Shown: positions 15,805 to 26,081, numbered from the stretch's first letter. The stretch is DNA of 64,000 bases from Actinomycetota bacterium (GCA_009699575.1 WLNY01000003.1:1-64000); one strand, 5' to 3'. The notes: generated by a model from the letters alone, not told the origin. A program made the numbers and translations.

Positions 15805-17856
15805 GTGGCCGAGAAGAAGAAATCCGCACTCATTAAAACCCCTTCGAAAAAAAATAAAAAGGGGTCATCTAAGAAACCACAAACGCGCACTGCGCGTATT
15901 TTGCGGGGACCTCTTTTTTGGATCATCATCGCGATTTTTGCTGTGTCAATCTTTGGCCAAATTTCAGGGGCTGGAAATAAATATACAGAAGTAAAAACAT
16001 CTCAAGCGCTCGCCGCAATAGCAAAATCTGATGTCGAGTCAGCATTGGTTATTGATAAAGATCAGAAGATTCAATTGATTTTAAGATCTGGTGTCACCAT
16101 AAATGGATCGAGCAAAGTTGTCGCCTCTTATGTCGTTCGACAAGAACCAACAATTATTGATGCGCTCACAGGTAATCCACCGCTAAAGGGCTGGAATGTT
16201 GACGTTCCGAAAACTTCCCTCTTGGTTTCGTTCCTATTCTCTTTCTTCCCAATCCTAATCATCGGTCTTCTCTTCTTCTTCATGATGAGCCAAGCACAAG
16301 GCGGCGGAGGAAAGGTCTTCTCCTTTGGACGTTCTCGTGCGAAGTTACAAGATCCCGATGTGCCCAAAACTACCTTTGCAGATGTTGCAGGTGCTGACGA
16401 AGCGATCGCCGAGTTGAGGGAAATCAAGGACTTTCTTGCTAATCCACCGAAGTACGCAGCAATTGGCGCAAAAATTCCTAAAGGAGTTCTTTTGTATGGC
16501 CCTCCCGGAACAGGAAAGACGCTTCTAGCTCGAGCAGTAGCCGGAGAAGCAAATGTTCCGTTCTATTCAATTTCTGGTTCAGATTTTGTGGAAATGTTTG
16601 TCGGTGTTGGTGCTGCGCGAGTGCGAGACCTATTTAATCAAGCAAAAGAGAATTCACCTGCAATTGTTTTCGTAGATGAAATTGATGCTGTCGGCCGCCA
16701 ACGTGGCGCAGGCATGGGTGGCGGTCACGATGAACGTGAACAGACTCTTAATCAACTTTTAGTTGAAATGGACGGATTTGAAGCTAACGGGTCAGTCATT
16801 TTAATTGCAGCGACTAACCGCCCTGATGTTTTAGACCCAGCACTTCTACGTCCCGGACGCTTTGATCGACAGATTGCAGTTGATCGTCCAGACCTTAAAG
16901 GACGAGAAGAAATTCTTAAGGTCCATGCAAAAGGTAAACCGATTGCTAAAGATGTTGATCTCATTAACTACGCACGCAGAACTCCGGGATTCACAGGTGC
17001 TGATCTTGCAAATGTACTCAACGAAGCTGCGCTATTGACTGCGAGAGAAGAAAAAACTGAAATTAGTAATCATGAAATTGATGAAGCAATTGATCGCGTA
17101 ATGGCAGGGCCGCAACGTAAATCAAGAGTTATGTCAGATGATGAACGTCGAGTCACTGCGTATCATGAAGCGGGTCACGCCCTCGTTGCATTTGCACTTC
17201 CACATACAGATCCAGTTCATAAGATAACAATCATGCCGCGTGGCCGTGCACTTGGTTACACAATGGTTTTGCCTGATGATGACAAATATTCAACAACTCG
17301 AAATCAATTACTCGATCAACTTGCATATTCTTTAGGCGGGCGAGCTGCTGAAGAATTAATTTTCCATGATCCATCTACGGGTGCATCAAATGATATAGAG
17401 AAGGCAACAGCGCTTGCTCGCGCCATGGTTACTCAATATGGAATGACTTCAGCAATTGGAGCAATCAAATTAGGTAGTGATACATCCGAACCATTTATGG
17501 GTCGCGACTTTGGACACCAGAGAGATTATTCCGAGAGCGTCGCTGCGGTTGTCGATGCTGAAATTCGGAAAATGATTGAGGGAGCACATCAAGAGGCGTA
17601 CGATATTTTGGATGAGAACCGAAAGATCCTCGACGAAATGGTTCTTGAACTTTTAGATAAAGAGACAATTAATAAAGATGAAATTTCTCAAATCTTTAAA
17701 AAGGTCCAAAAACGCCCTGACCGTCCTGCATGGACTGGTTCAATTACTCGAGTTCCATCAAACCTTCCTCCCGTTGCGGTGCCAGAACGCGTGGCTATTG
17801 AAGTAACGCCGCCGATTAAACGTGCTCCACGCAAGAAGAAGGATTCCAGTGAGTGA
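15805..17856 (+). CDS. ftsH: ATP-dependent zinc metalloprotease FtsH
   Basis: A 683-residue membrane AAA+ protease that degrades misassembled membrane proteins and short-lived regulators. It has an N-terminal basic segment, helix 1 (about 36-53), an extracytoplasmic stretch, helix 2 (about 138-161), the AAA module with Walker A GPPGTGKT at 232-239 and Walker [16 protein letters not shown], the SRH segment [18 protein letters not shown], and the zinc site H454-E-A-G-H458. The glycine-rich linker after helix 2 is typical. GTG start with AGGAG nearby. It overlaps folE by eight bases, so it heads a long cofactor operon. Confidence 0.96.
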   Translation: MAEKKKSALIKTPSKKNKKGSSKKPQTRTARILRGPLFWIIIAIFAVSIFGQISGAGNKYTEVKTSQALAAIAKSDVESALVIDKDQKIQLILRSGVTINGSSKVVASYVVRQEPTIIDALTGNPPLKGWNVDVPKTSLLVSFLFSFFPILIIGLLFFFMMSQAQGGGGKVFSFGRSRAKLQDPDVPKTTFADVAGADEAIAELREIKDFLANPPKYAAIGAKIPKGVLLYGPPGTGKTLLARAVAGEANVPFYSISGSDFVEMFVGVGAARVRDLFNQAKENSPAIVFVDEIDAVGRQRGAGMGGGHDEREQTLNQLLVEMDGFEANGSVILIAATNRPDVLDPALLRPGRFDRQIAVDRPDLKGREEILKVHAKGKPIAKDVDLINYARRTPGFTGADLANVLNEAALLTAREEKTEISNHEIDEAIDRVMAGPQRKSRVMSDDERRVTAYHEAGHALVAFALPHTDPVHKITIMPRGRALGYTMVLPDDDKYSTTRNQLLDQLAYSLGGRAAEELIFHDPSTGASNDIEKATALARAMVTQYGMTSAIGAIKLGSDTSEPFMGRDFGHQRDYSESVAAVVDAEIRKMIEGAHQEAYDILDENRKILDEMVLELLDKETINKDEISQIFKKVQKRPDRPAWTGSITRVPSNLPPVAVPERVAIEVTPPIKRAPRKKKDSSE

Positions 17857-18460
17857 CATAACTTCAGCATCCATGGATCATCATGACGGTCGCTCACTTC
17901 ATGAATACGATCAAGTGCGCGCTGAGGCAGCTGTAAAAGAATTGCTTCTTGCTCTTGGTGAAAACCCTGATCGTGAAGGACTAAAAGATACTCCTGCACG
18001 AGTAGCCAGGGCTATGAAAGAAAACTTTGCAGGGCTTTGGCAAAACCCGGAGGATGTTCTTACAACAACTTTTGATATTGGTCACGAAGAGCTTGTCATC
18101 ATTCGCGACATTGAAGTTTTCTCACACTGCGAACATCACCTCACTCCATTTCACGGCGTTGCACACGTTGGCTATATTCCAAGCGGAAAAATTACAGGGT
18201 TATCCAAAGTGGCCCGATTAGTCGATGTGTACTCTAGGCGACCACAAGTGCAAGAACGACTCACATCTCAAATTGCCGATGCAATGGTTGAGATTCTTGA
18301 TGCTGCTGGAGTAATTGTGATTATCGAATGCGAACACCTATGTATGTCAATGCGCGGCGTGCGAAAGGCTCAGGCACGTACTGTAACTAGCGCAGTTCGT
18401 GGAATCCTACGTGATTCATCTACTCGCGCTGAAGCTATAAGTTTAATAACTAACAAGTAG
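17849..18460 (+). CDS. folE: GTP cyclohydrolase I
   Basis: A 203-residue enzyme converting GTP to 7,8-dihydroneopterin triphosphate, the first step of folate synthesis. Zinc ligands lie in [13 protein letters not shown] and in [33 protein letters not shown] is the substrate loop. I choose the GTG at 17849, which overlaps the ftsH stop by eight bases and has AAGGA six bases upstream; an ATG 24 bases later is the alternative. Sequence before residue 20 is not conserved, so either start gives an active enzyme. It is followed by folP, folB and folK. Confidence 0.94.
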   Translation: MSDITSASMDHHDGRSLHEYDQVRAEAAVKELLLALGENPDREGLKDTPARVARAMKENFAGLWQNPEDVLTTTFDIGHEELVIIRDIEVFSHCEHHLTPFHGVAHVGYIPSGKITGLSKVARLVDVYSRRPQVQERLTSQIADAMVEILDAAGVIVIIECEHLCMSMRGVRKAQARTVTSAVRGILRDSSTRAEAISLITNK

Positions 18461-18467
18461 TCGCACG

Positions 18468-19226
18468 ATGTTAGTGATGGGTATTCTCAACCTCACACCT
18501 GATTCGTTTGCAGATGGCGGACGGCACAATAGTTACGAGGCTGGTGTTGCACACGGACTTGAAATGATCGCAGAAGGCGTCGACATCATTGATGTTGGAG
18601 GGGAGTCAACTCGCCCGGGCGCAGATCGAATATCAGTCGATGAAGAATTAAGTCGCGTATTACCAGTCATTAGAAAGTTGGCAGAAACTGGTATTCCAAT
18701 CAGTATCGACACTATGAGAGCACAAATAGCTCGCGAGGCTGTTATTGCAGGTGCCTCAATTATCAACGATGTAAGCGGCGGACTAGCAGATCCTGACATG
18801 TTCCATACTGTTGCCGATCTTCAAGTGCCATATATTTTGATGCACTGGAGAGGTCAGTCGAAAGAGATGAATTCCAAAGCAATTTATGAAGATGTTGTGG
18901 CAGACGTAATTGCTGAACTAAAACCCCAAATTGATAAAGCTCTTGCCGCTGGTGTACCTAAAGAAAAACTAATTATAGATCCAGGCTTGGGCTTTGCAAA
19001 AGATTCAGATCACAACTGGTCCATTTTAAATAATTTGGAAGTATTTAAGTCACTTGGTTTCCCAGTCCTTATTGGCGCATCTCGCAAAAGATTTCTTGGA
19101 GGCGCCACCCCTGATGAGAGAGAGAACGCGACAATTGAACTCACTAAAAAACTTGCCCCGCAAGGAATCTGGGGCGTTAGAGTTCATAGCGTGAAGCCAC
19201 ATGTAGATGCGATTGCGGGTAAATGA
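18468..19226 (+). CDS. folP: Dihydropteroate synthase
   Basis: A 252-residue TIM-barrel enzyme joining dihydropterin pyrophosphate to p-aminobenzoate; the sulfonamide target. The N-terminal MGILNLTPDSFADGG holds the phosphate-binding Asn and Asp, VDIIDVGGESTRPGA is the second loop (residues 38-52), IINDVSG the third, and IIDPGLGFAKDSDHNW the pterin site with Asp and Lys. SRKRFLGG near the C-terminus closes the site. It is slightly short because it begins almost at the first strand. It starts seven bases after folE and overlaps folB by ATGA. Confidence 0.95.
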   Translation: MLVMGILNLTPDSFADGGRHNSYEAGVAHGLEMIAEGVDIIDVGGESTRPGADRISVDEELSRVLPVIRKLAETGIPISIDTMRAQIAREAVIAGASIINDVSGGLADPDMFHTVADLQVPYILMHWRGQSKEMNSKAIYEDVVADVIAELKPQIDKALAAGVPKEKLIIDPGLGFAKDSDHNWSILNNLEVFKSLGFPVLIGASRKRFLGGATPDERENATIELTKKLAPQGIWGVRVHSVKPHVDAIAGK

Positions 19227-19588
19227 TGAATGATCAGATTAAAATAACTGGTATCAAAGCTTTCGGATATCACGGAGTATTTGATCATGAAGCACGAGAT
19301 GGTCAAGATTTTTTTGTGGACGTTAATCTATTCTTGGATCTTTCCAAAGCTGCTCAGAGCGATGCACTGGATGACACTGTTAACTACGGATCCATAACCG
19401 ACTTGGTTGTCGAAGACATACAAGGTGCACGTGTTGAGCTCATTGAAAAACTTGCGCACAGAATCGCCACAAATGTGCTCGCGAGTGATTCGAGAATACT
19501 TAAAACAATCATCACTGTGCACAAACCCCATGCTCCTGTTAATTTTCCAGTTTCTGACATCTCTGTGTCTATTGAGTTAATTCGGTGA
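19223..19588 (+). CDS. folB: Dihydroneopterin aldolase
   Basis: A 121-residue enzyme that converts dihydroneopterin to hydroxymethyl-dihydropterin and glycolaldehyde. The family opening IKAFGYHGVFDHEARDGQDF is at residues 11-30, with the substrate Glu in that segment, and VNYGSITDLV and ELIEKLAHRIA follow. The start is one of two tandem ATG codons overlapping the folP stop, so translation is coupled. The next gene, folK, overlaps by GTGA. Confidence 0.94.
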   Translation: MMNDQIKITGIKAFGYHGVFDHEARDGQDFFVDVNLFLDLSKAAQSDALDDTVNYGSITDLVVEDIQGARVELIEKLAHRIATNVLASDSRILKTIITVHKPHAPVNFPVSDISVSIELIR

Positions 19589-20043
19589 AAGCAGTTGTCG
19601 CATTAGGTGCAAATCTTGAGCAACCCAAAGAGGCGTTAGATCTGGCAATTGCACTTCTTCGAGACGCCTCACATGTCATTGCCGTTTCGAGTTATTACGA
19701 AACCTCACCCGTCGGGGGTCCCGGAGGGCAAAATAATTATTTCAATGCCGTATTAATTCTTGAGAGTGACCTCCCTGCCGCAGATGTATTAGCTCTCTTA
19801 CATGGAATTGAGAAGAGCATGGGCAGGGTCCGAAATGAAAAGTGGGGTCCTCGAATCATTGACCTAGATCTTATTTCCTACGGTTCTTTGCTCTCGGAAG
19901 CGCAAGAATTGACCCTGCCGCACCCCCGCGCACATGAGAGACGATTTGTCCTAGAACCATGGCTGGAAATAGAACCAGATGCAATTCTTTTAACTCATGG
20001 ACGTATCGTTCATCTTTTGGAAAGTTTGCCGCCTGCGCTTTAG
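19585..20043 (+). CDS. folK: Hydroxymethyl-dihydropterin pyrophosphokinase
   Basis: A 152-residue kinase that transfers diphosphate from ATP to hydroxymethyl-dihydropterin, giving the FolP substrate. VALGANLEQPKEAL is at residues 4-17, SSYYETSPVGGPGGQNNYFN at about 34-53 holds the pterin site, and RNEKWGPRIIDLDLISYG at 75-92 contains the two Mg-binding Asp residues. PHPRAHERRFVLEPW closes the active site. The GTG start overlaps the folB stop. With folE, folP and folB it completes most of the pterin branch; dihydrofolate synthase and reductase are not in the window. Confidence 0.95.
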   Translation: MKAVVALGANLEQPKEALDLAIALLRDASHVIAVSSYYETSPVGGPGGQNNYFNAVLILESDLPAADVLALLHGIEKSMGRVRNEKWGPRIIDLDLISYGSLLSEAQELTLPHPRAHERRFVLEPWLEIEPDAILLTHGRIVHLLESLPPAL

Positions 20044-20087
20044 AATGTACTCACTTCGCCCGGTACCTGAAAGGACTGGAGCCAGAA

Positions 20088-20861
20088 ATGAAAATAGTAG
20101 TGAAGTCCTCTGAGTTACGACGCGATTCTCCATGTGCATTTGTTCCAACCATGGGAGCTTTACATGCTGGACATGCATCCTTGGTTACAAAGGCTCATGA
20201 ATTTACAGACCATGTAATCATGAGCATTTTCGTTAATCCTTTACAGTTTGAGAACCCAAATGATCTTGCTCGCTATCCGCGCACTCCCGAAAATGACATT
20301 GAACTTGCTGCTAATTCGGGAGTTTCAGAATTATGGTTACCGCACTACGACGAGATATATCCAGCAGAAATCGAAAAAATTAGCGCGGGATTTTTGGGCA
20401 CTCTATATGAGGGCGCTACTCGTCCAGGTCACTTTGATGGCGTACTTACTGTTGTTCAACGTCTATTTGATTTAGTAAAACCCCGATGGGCGGTATTTGG
20501 TGAAAAGGATTTTCAACAATTAACTTTAATAAGAACACTTCGTAGCGATGTTAAAATAGTTGGCGCACCAACTATTCGAGATATTGATGGGTTGGCGTTA
20601 TCTTCGCGGAATATTCTTTTGGGAGAAAAAAGAGAACATGCCCTTGTTATTTCGCAAGCACTTTTTGCTGCATCGCGAGAAAGTGATCTCACTCAAGCGC
20701 AGATCGTCCTACACAATATTCTTGCGAGTGATCCCGAGTTCAGAAAAGATTACGCTGAAATAATCGATGAATCACCCGGGGTCAAGCGTGCAATTGTTGC
20801 GGGTTGGGTAAATGGAGTCCGATTGATTGACAATATGTCCATGGAACGGATTTCTTCATGA
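20088..20861 (+). CDS. panC: Pantothenate synthetase
   Basis: A 257-residue nucleotidyltransferase-fold ligase joining pantoate and beta-alanine with ATP. PTMGALHAGHASL near residues 18-30 is the HIGH-like ATP site, WAVFGEKDFQQL near 140 the second motif, and LALSSRNILL the KMSKS-like loop. I start at the ATG at 20088; an in-frame start 129 bases upstream would lie inside folK. The protein is somewhat shorter than the usual 280 or so, with a short N-terminus. It overlaps nadB by ATGA. panD, commonly next to panC, is absent here, so the beta-alanine source is elsewhere. Confidence 0.92.
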   Translation: MKIVVKSSELRRDSPCAFVPTMGALHAGHASLVTKAHEFTDHVIMSIFVNPLQFENPNDLARYPRTPENDIELAANSGVSELWLPHYDEIYPAEIEKISAGFLGTLYEGATRPGHFDGVLTVVQRLFDLVKPRWAVFGEKDFQQLTLIRTLRSDVKIVGAPTIRDIDGLALSSRNILLGEKREHALVISQALFAASRESDLTQAQIVLHNILASDPEFRKDYAEIIDESPGVKRAIVAGWVNGVRLIDNMSMERISS

Positions 20862-22471
20862 GGCTACTTGCACCAGCACCTGGATGGACTATCGAGGCTG
20901 ATGTAATTGTTGTTGGATCTGGAATTGCGGGACTGACAACAGCTCTACAGGTTCGAACTTTCGGCCTTACTGTCTTGCTTGTTACAAAGGCTCGAGTTGA
21001 TGAAGGATCAACAAAATGGGCGCAAGGTGGAATTGCTGCCGCACTTGGACCGGGAGATACTCCTGATCAACATGAGAAAGACACATTGGTGGCAGGTGCA
21101 GGGCTGTGTGACTCATCTGCCGTGAAAATACTTGTTACAGAAGGACCTCAAGCCGTCAGAAAATTAATTGAACGCGGTGCAATATTTGATCGAACAGATG
21201 ATGGCGAGATAGCACTCACTCGTGAAGGAGGACACCATCGAAACCGAATTGCTCATGCAGGTGGTGACGCTACGGGTGCAGAAGTTTCACGCGCACTTCT
21301 TGCTGCAGTTCAAAATGATTCACACATCGAAGTTATTGAACACGCATTGGTACTGGACGCGTTAAAAGATGAGTTCGGTGCAGTGTGTGGAGTAACCCTT
21401 CACGTTATGGGAACCGGAAGTCGCGATGGTGTTGGCCAAGCACTGAGTCGAGCTGTTGTGCTTGCAACAGGAGGACTTGGACAAGTTTTTGCACAAACAA
21501 CTAATCCATCTGTGTCTACAGGTGATGGAGTAGCACTTGCCCTTCGAGCTGGTGCAAAAGTTGCTGATGTCGAATTCATACAATTTCACCCAACAGTTCT
21601 TTGGCTCGGAGACAACACCCAAGGTCAACAACCTTTAATCAGTGAAGCGGTTCGTGGTGAAGGGGCATATTTACGAAACGATGCAGGCGAAAGATTTATG
21701 GTTGGGCAGCACGAACTCGCTGAACTCGCACCACGAGATGTGGTCGCCATCGCGATTATGAGAGAAATGAATAGAACCGGTGCGCACCATGTGTGGCTAG
21801 ATGCGCGACACCTTGATGGTTTCACCGAAAGGTTTCCCACAATTTATGCATCCTGTATGTCACATGGGATAGACCCATTGACTGATTTGATTCCAATTTC
21901 CCCCGCATCACATTACGCATCAGGTGGTGTGTTGGTGGACTTTAATGGCCTCACTAGTGTTCCGGGTTTATACGCCTGTGGTGAAACTGCCTGCACTGGA
22001 GTGCACGGTGCAAACCGATTGGCCTCCAATTCGCTGCTAGAAGGACTTGTATTTAGCGCGCGCATAGCCGCGCATATTCAATCGCATCCACACGCAATTC
22101 GAACAGCGGTACTCAATACATCTCCAACCATTCTGCTTGATCCGATTGTTAGAAATGAAATTCAAGAAAGTATGAGCCGGGGTGCTGGAGTGCTTCGTTC
22201 AGCAGATTCTTTGATTGCCACGTCTGCTGATTTATCGCGCATTGAAGAACGTATTAGCACGGTGCCATGCGTTGAGGCTTGGGAAACTACAAATCTTTTC
22301 CAACTAGCCAATGCAATTTTAAGAGCAGCCCTCATAAGACAAGAAACTCGTGGCTCGCACTGGCGTGAAGATTTTCCAAAATCAAGTGATCAATGGATTA
22401 AACGAATAGTACAAAAATTAGATTCCAACGGTAAGTGGACTACGACCTATCAGGAAGTGGAAAAACAATGA
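20858..22471 (+). CDS. nadB: L-aspartate oxidase
   Basis: A 537-residue FAD enzyme oxidising L-aspartate to iminoaspartate, the first step of de novo NAD synthesis. The dinucleotide fold VIVVGSGIAGLTTAL lies near residues 14-28, STKWAQGGIAAALGPGDTPD near 50-69 is the flavin/substrate loop, and EGGHHRNRIAHAGGDATG and the HPT motif (FIQFHPTVLW) are typical. GVHGANRLASNSLLEGLVF near 384-402 is the C-terminal FAD contact. The start overlaps the panC stop; nadC overlaps its end. Quinolinate synthase (nadA) is not in the window, so its product must meet a NadA encoded elsewhere. Confidence 0.94.
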   Translation: MRLLAPAPGWTIEADVIVVGSGIAGLTTALQVRTFGLTVLLVTKARVDEGSTKWAQGGIAAALGPGDTPDQHEKDTLVAGAGLCDSSAVKILVTEGPQAVRKLIERGAIFDRTDDGEIALTREGGHHRNRIAHAGGDATGAEVSRALLAAVQNDSHIEVIEHALVLDALKDEFGAVCGVTLHVMGTGSRDGVGQALSRAVVLATGGLGQVFAQTTNPSVSTGDGVALALRAGAKVADVEFIQFHPTVLWLGDNTQGQQPLISEAVRGEGAYLRNDAGERFMVGQHELAELAPRDVVAIAIMREMNRTGAHHVWLDARHLDGFTERFPTIYASCMSHGIDPLTDLIPISPASHYASGGVLVDFNGLTSVPGLYACGETACTGVHGANRLASNSLLEGLVFSARIAAHIQSHPHAIRTAVLNTSPTILLDPIVRNEIQESMSRGAGVLRSADSLIATSADLSRIEERISTVPCVEAWETTNLFQLANAILRAALIRQETRGSHWREDFPKSSDQWIKRIVQKLDSNGKWTTTYQEVEKQ

Positions 22472-23292
22472 TTGATCGAGAGCTTATTAAACGGGCTATA
22501 TCTGAAGACCTCAACGGCGGAGAAGATATAACATCTTTAGCAACCGTAAAAAGTGACGAGAATATAGTTGCTGATTTTGTTGCACGATCCTCTGGTGTTA
22601 TTGCGGGAATCAATATGGCAAAAGCGGTTCTTGAAGAAGTGGGTATCACAGATATTGCTATCTATGTTCAAGATGGAACTCATGTGGAACCAGGAACTGT
22701 GCTAATGAGTGCTCGAGGTAATACCAGAGCAATTTTATTAGCAGAGCGCACTGCACTTAATTTCCTTGGACATTTAAGTGGCATCGCCACATTAACAAAT
22801 ATATGGGTTTCAGCCGTTGAAGGAACGAAAACTCAAATTCGCGATACTCGCAAAACAACTCCAGGAATGCGTTTGCTTGAGAAATATGCTGTAAGAATGG
22901 GCGGAGGAACAAATCACAGAATGTCACTCAGCGATGCAGCTCTTATTAAAGATAATCACATTGCAGCAGCCGGAAGTGTTAGTGCTGCTTTTACTAATGT
23001 TCGTGAAAAGTACCCAAACGCGGCAATCGAAGTTGAGGTAGACACGTTAGAACAGTTGCGCGAAATTATTCCCCTCAAGCCGCATTTAGTTTTACTAGAC
23101 AATATGAGCCCTGAAATGTGCCGGGAAGCGGTCCAACTAGTCGATTCTTCAATACAACTTGAAGCATCAGGTGGAATCACACTCGAAAGCGCCAGAGTTT
23201 TTGCAGAGAGTGGCGTTGATTACCTTGCTATAGGAGCGCTCACGCATTCAGCCCCAAATTTTGATATCGGCCTTGATTTCAGAGTGGAGTAG
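22468..23292 (+). CDS. nadC: Nicotinate-nucleotide pyrophosphorylase
   Basis: A 274-residue quinolinate phosphoribosyltransferase, forming nicotinate mononucleotide from quinolinate and PRPP. AERTALNFLGHLSGIATLT near residues 93-111, IRDTRKTTPGMRLLEKYAV, the active-site segment VRMGGGTNHRMSLSDAALIK, and IEVEVDTLEQL with its acidic residues match the family. I choose the ATG at 22468, which overlaps the nadB stop by ATGA, over an in-frame upstream GTG. It lies three bases before coaX. Confidence 0.94.
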   Translation: MIDRELIKRAISEDLNGGEDITSLATVKSDENIVADFVARSSGVIAGINMAKAVLEEVGITDIAIYVQDGTHVEPGTVLMSARGNTRAILLAERTALNFLGHLSGIATLTNIWVSAVEGTKTQIRDTRKTTPGMRLLEKYAVRMGGGTNHRMSLSDAALIKDNHIAAAGSVSAAFTNVREKYPNAAIEVEVDTLEQLREIIPLKPHLVLLDNMSPEMCREAVQLVDSSIQLEASGGITLESARVFAESGVDYLAIGALTHSAPNFDIGLDFRVE

Positions 23293-23295
23293 GAA

Positions 23296-24060
23296 ATGTT
23301 ATTAACTATCGATGTAGGTAATACAAATACAGTCCTAGGTGTATTTAAAGGAGAAGCTCTCATCCATTCGTGGCGTGTAAAAACTGACCCGCGAAGCACA
23401 GCAGATGAACTGTGGCTGCAGTATGGCGCACTTGTGCGTGACTTCTCAATATCCTCGCTTTCCATTTGCTCAACAGTCCCTGCCACTTTGCGCGAACTTC
23501 GAACGATGATTGCCCAATATTTTGCCGATTCGCACACGACCATTGTCGAACCTGGTACAAAAACAGGTGTTCCACTGCTTGTTGATAATCCAAAAGAGAT
23601 TGGTGCAGATCGAATTGTGAATACTCTTGCAGCTCATACTTTGTATGGTGGTCCTGCAGTTGTTGTTGATTTTGGAACGTCCACCAATCTTGATGTCGTC
23701 TCTCCTAAAGGTGAATTTTTGGGGGGCGCACTTGCGCCAGGAATTGAAATTTCTGTAGATGCGCTGGCCGCTCGGGCAGCCCAATTGCGAAAAGTTGAGT
23801 TGGTACGGCCACGAAATGTGATTGGTAAGAACACAGTAGAAGCCCTTCAATCGGGAACAATTTTTGGATTTGCAGGGCAAGTCGATGGCCTAGTAGATCG
23901 AATCACTGAAGAACTCGTTAAAGACTATGGAGTGCGTCCGAAAGTTATTGCAACAGGTGGCCTTGCGCCACTGATGATCGGAGTTTCAGAAACAATCGAC
24001 CACCATGAGCCTGATTTAACCTTGATTGGGTTGCGCCTAATTCACGAGAGAAACTCTTAA
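23296..24060 (+). CDS. coaX: Type III pantothenate kinase
   Basis: A 254-residue ASKHA-fold kinase, the first step from pantothenate to CoA. LTIDVGNTNTVLGVF at residues 3-17 holds the catalytic Asp and phosphate loop, NPKEIGADRIVNTLAAH near 97-113 the pantothenate-binding GADR, and VVDFGTSTNLDVV near 122-134 the second phosphate motif. The last begins the DFGTSTN variant where many homologues have DFGTATT. The type III enzyme is not feedback inhibited by CoA. It ends 21 bases before lysS. Confidence 0.93.
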   Translation: MLLTIDVGNTNTVLGVFKGEALIHSWRVKTDPRSTADELWLQYGALVRDFSISSLSICSTVPATLRELRTMIAQYFADSHTTIVEPGTKTGVPLLVDNPKEIGADRIVNTLAAHTLYGGPAVVVDFGTSTNLDVVSPKGEFLGGALAPGIEISVDALAARAAQLRKVELVRPRNVIGKNTVEALQSGTIFGFAGQVDGLVDRITEELVKDYGVRPKVIATGGLAPLMIGVSETIDHHEPDLTLIGLRLIHERNS

Positions 24061-24065
24061 CTCGG

Positions 24066-24071
24066 TAGACT
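24066..24071 (+). promoter_or_regulatory. Possible internal -10 before lysS
   Basis: TAGACT ends ten bases before the lysS ATG at 24082 in the 21-base gap after coaX. It would give a transcript with a leader of only a few bases, so lysS may have its own start as well as operon read-through. Confidence 0.35.
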
Positions 24072-24081
24072 CGCCCCCACT

Positions 24082-25584
24082 ATGAGCAATCCGACTGAGA
24101 GCGTTGACGACCTTCCCGAGCAGTTACGCATACGACGTGAAAAGCGTGCGGGGCTAATTGAGCGTGGAATTGAGCCTTACCCAGTCTCTGTACCTCGGAC
24201 GCACTCACTTGCTGAAATTCGCTCAAAATATGCTGACCTAGAAATTGATGTCACAACAGGTGAGAGTGCAAGTCTTACCGGTCGAATTATTTTTAAGCGC
24301 GATACCGGAAAGCTCTGCTTTGCAACTCTTCGCGAAGGTGATGGAACCGAACTTCAGGCGATGCTCTCACTAGATAAAGTCGGCCAGGAAGTTTTAGATG
24401 CATGGAAAAGCGATGTAGATCTTGGTGACATTGTTAGCGTTACCGGTGAAATTATTACTTCAAAACGAGGGGAACTTTCAATTCTTGCTTCATCGTGGGC
24501 AATGGCATCAAAATCACTTCGACCTCTTCCAAATGATCACAAGCCAATGTCAGAGGAAACACGTGTTCGCATGCGTTATGTCGATCTTATTGTTCGACCT
24601 GAGGCACGTGCTAATGCTCGTATGCGCCCAGCAGTTATGAGATCACTTCGAGAAACTTTTCATAACCAAGATTTCATCGAAGTAGAGACCCCCATGTTAC
24701 AAGTAATGCATGGTGGAGCAGCCGCGCGTCCATTTAAATCTTTTTCGAATGCATACGACATGGAACTTTTTTTACGCATTGCCCCCGAACTTTTTCTGAA
24801 GAGGTGTGTTGTTGGCGGCATGGAACGCGTCTTTGAAATCAATCGAAATTTTCGCAATGAAGGCGCTGACTCGTCTCACTCACCGGAATTTGCAATGATT
24901 GAGAGTTATCAGGCATATGGGGATTGGCGCACAATTGCCGATCTCACTCGATCACTTGTTCAAAATGCTGCAATGGCAGTCTCTGGTTCACATGTAGTTA
25001 CGCACCATAATGGTCGCCAAGCAGATTTGGGTGGGCAATGGAAAGAGATTTCTTTATATGACGCTATCTCTGAGGGCGTTGGAGAAAAAGTCACTGCTCT
25101 GACTTCCTACGAAGATCTGGTCGCAATTGCCAAGAAACTTGAAATGAAGATTGATCCGCAATGGATTGTAGGCAAGCTAGCAGAAGAAATATTTGAACAT
25201 GTTGCTAAAGATCAGCTCATTGAACCTACTTTTGTTATGGGTTTCCCTGTTGATACATCTCCGCTCGTGCGTCACCATCGTGAGATACCAGGTGTAGTTG
25301 AAAAATGGGATCTCTATGTCGATGGTTTTGAATTGGCAACCGGATACTCCGAACTTATTGACCCTGTAATTCAGCGCGATCGTCTTGTTGAACAAGCAAC
25401 GCTTGGTGCAAAAGGTGATTTAGAGGCCATGCAAGTAGATGAAGATTTCTTGCGCGCAATGGAATTCGCAATGCCTCCCACTGGTGGAATGGGAATGGGA
25501 CTCGATAGATTATTAATGGCACTAACTGGTCTTGGAATTCGCGAAACAATTTTATTCCCATTGGTAAAGCCAGAAACTGAATAG
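24082..25584 (+). CDS. lysS: Lysyl-tRNA synthetase, class II
   Basis: A 500-residue class II synthetase. The N-terminal OB fold (about 55-150, with LTGRIIFKRDTGKLCFATLR) binds the anticodon. Class II motif 1 is around FIEVETPMLQ, motif 2 around FEINRNFRNEGADSSHSPEF, and motif 3 GMGMGLDRLLMALTG at the C-terminus. The lysine pocket segment GGAAARPF is present. In mycobacteria and Streptomyces this gene is followed by lsr2; here argA follows two bases later and no lsr2 is seen. Confidence 0.96.
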   Translation: MSNPTESVDDLPEQLRIRREKRAGLIERGIEPYPVSVPRTHSLAEIRSKYADLEIDVTTGESASLTGRIIFKRDTGKLCFATLREGDGTELQAMLSLDKVGQEVLDAWKSDVDLGDIVSVTGEIITSKRGELSILASSWAMASKSLRPLPNDHKPMSEETRVRMRYVDLIVRPEARANARMRPAVMRSLRETFHNQDFIEVETPMLQVMHGGAAARPFKSFSNAYDMELFLRIAPELFLKRCVVGGMERVFEINRNFRNEGADSSHSPEFAMIESYQAYGDWRTIADLTRSLVQNAAMAVSGSHVVTHHNGRQADLGGQWKEISLYDAISEGVGEKVTALTSYEDLVAIAKKLEMKIDPQWIVGKLAEEIFEHVAKDQLIEPTFVMGFPVDTSPLVRHHREIPGVVEKWDLYVDGFELATGYSELIDPVIQRDRLVEQATLGAKGDLEAMQVDEDFLRAMEFAMPPTGGMGMGLDRLLMALTGLGIRETILFPLVKPETE

Positions 25585-25586
25585 CC

Positions 25587-26081
25587 ATGGTTGAAATTCG
25601 CCCAGCTCGTACGAGCGATATCAAAGGCATACGTTCATTAATAGATCATTTTGCTTTGCAACGCCTACTACTCTCTAAAGAAACCGTCACCTTGTATGAG
25701 AGTGTGCAGGAATTTACTGTGGCACTTGAAGGTGATGAAGTTGTGGGTTGCGCTGCACTTCACATCTTGTGGGAAGACCTCGCGGAAGTTCGAACCGTTG
25801 CAGTTATTGATCGATTAAAAGGAACAGGCGTTGGTCATCGTCTTCTTGAGGCAGTTATTGATCGCGCAAAAATTATTGGCGTAAAAAGAATTTTCTGTCT
25901 CACATTTGAAACACAATTTTTTGGTCGCCATGGTTTTGAGGAAATTCATGGAACCCCTGTAGAGCCAGATGTCTATCAACAGCTATTGCGCTCATACGAT
26001 GCTGGAATCGCGGAGTTCCTAGACCTTGAAAGCGTGAAGCCAAATACTCTCGGCAATACCAGAATGCTGAAAAAGCTTTAA
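25587..26081 (+). CDS. argA: Amino-acid N-acetyltransferase (short ArgA)
   Basis: A 164-residue GNAT enzyme closely matching the short N-acetylglutamate synthase of mycobacteria (Rv2747). Shared features are ALHILWEDLAEVRTVAV near residues 56-72, the acetyl-CoA loop with RLKGTGVGHRLLEAVIDRA, CLTFETQFFGRHGFEEIHGT, and the C-terminal FLDLESVKPNTLGNTRML. It would acetylate glutamate or glutamine at the head of arginine synthesis. It lacks the amino-acid-kinase domain of the long enzymes. It starts two bases after lysS, so the two are cotranscribed. Confidence 0.88.
   Translation: MVEIRPARTSDIKGIRSLIDHFALQRLLLSKETVTLYESVQEFTVALEGDEVVGCAALHILWEDLAEVRTVAVIDRLKGTGVGHRLLEAVIDRAKIIGVKRIFCLTFETQFFGRHGFEEIHGTPVEPDVYQQLLRSYDAGIAEFLDLESVKPNTLGNTRMLKKL

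Noticed and set aside
23470-23880. Open frame antisense to coaX
   Set aside because: Low-complexity, no motif, opposite a conserved enzyme gene.
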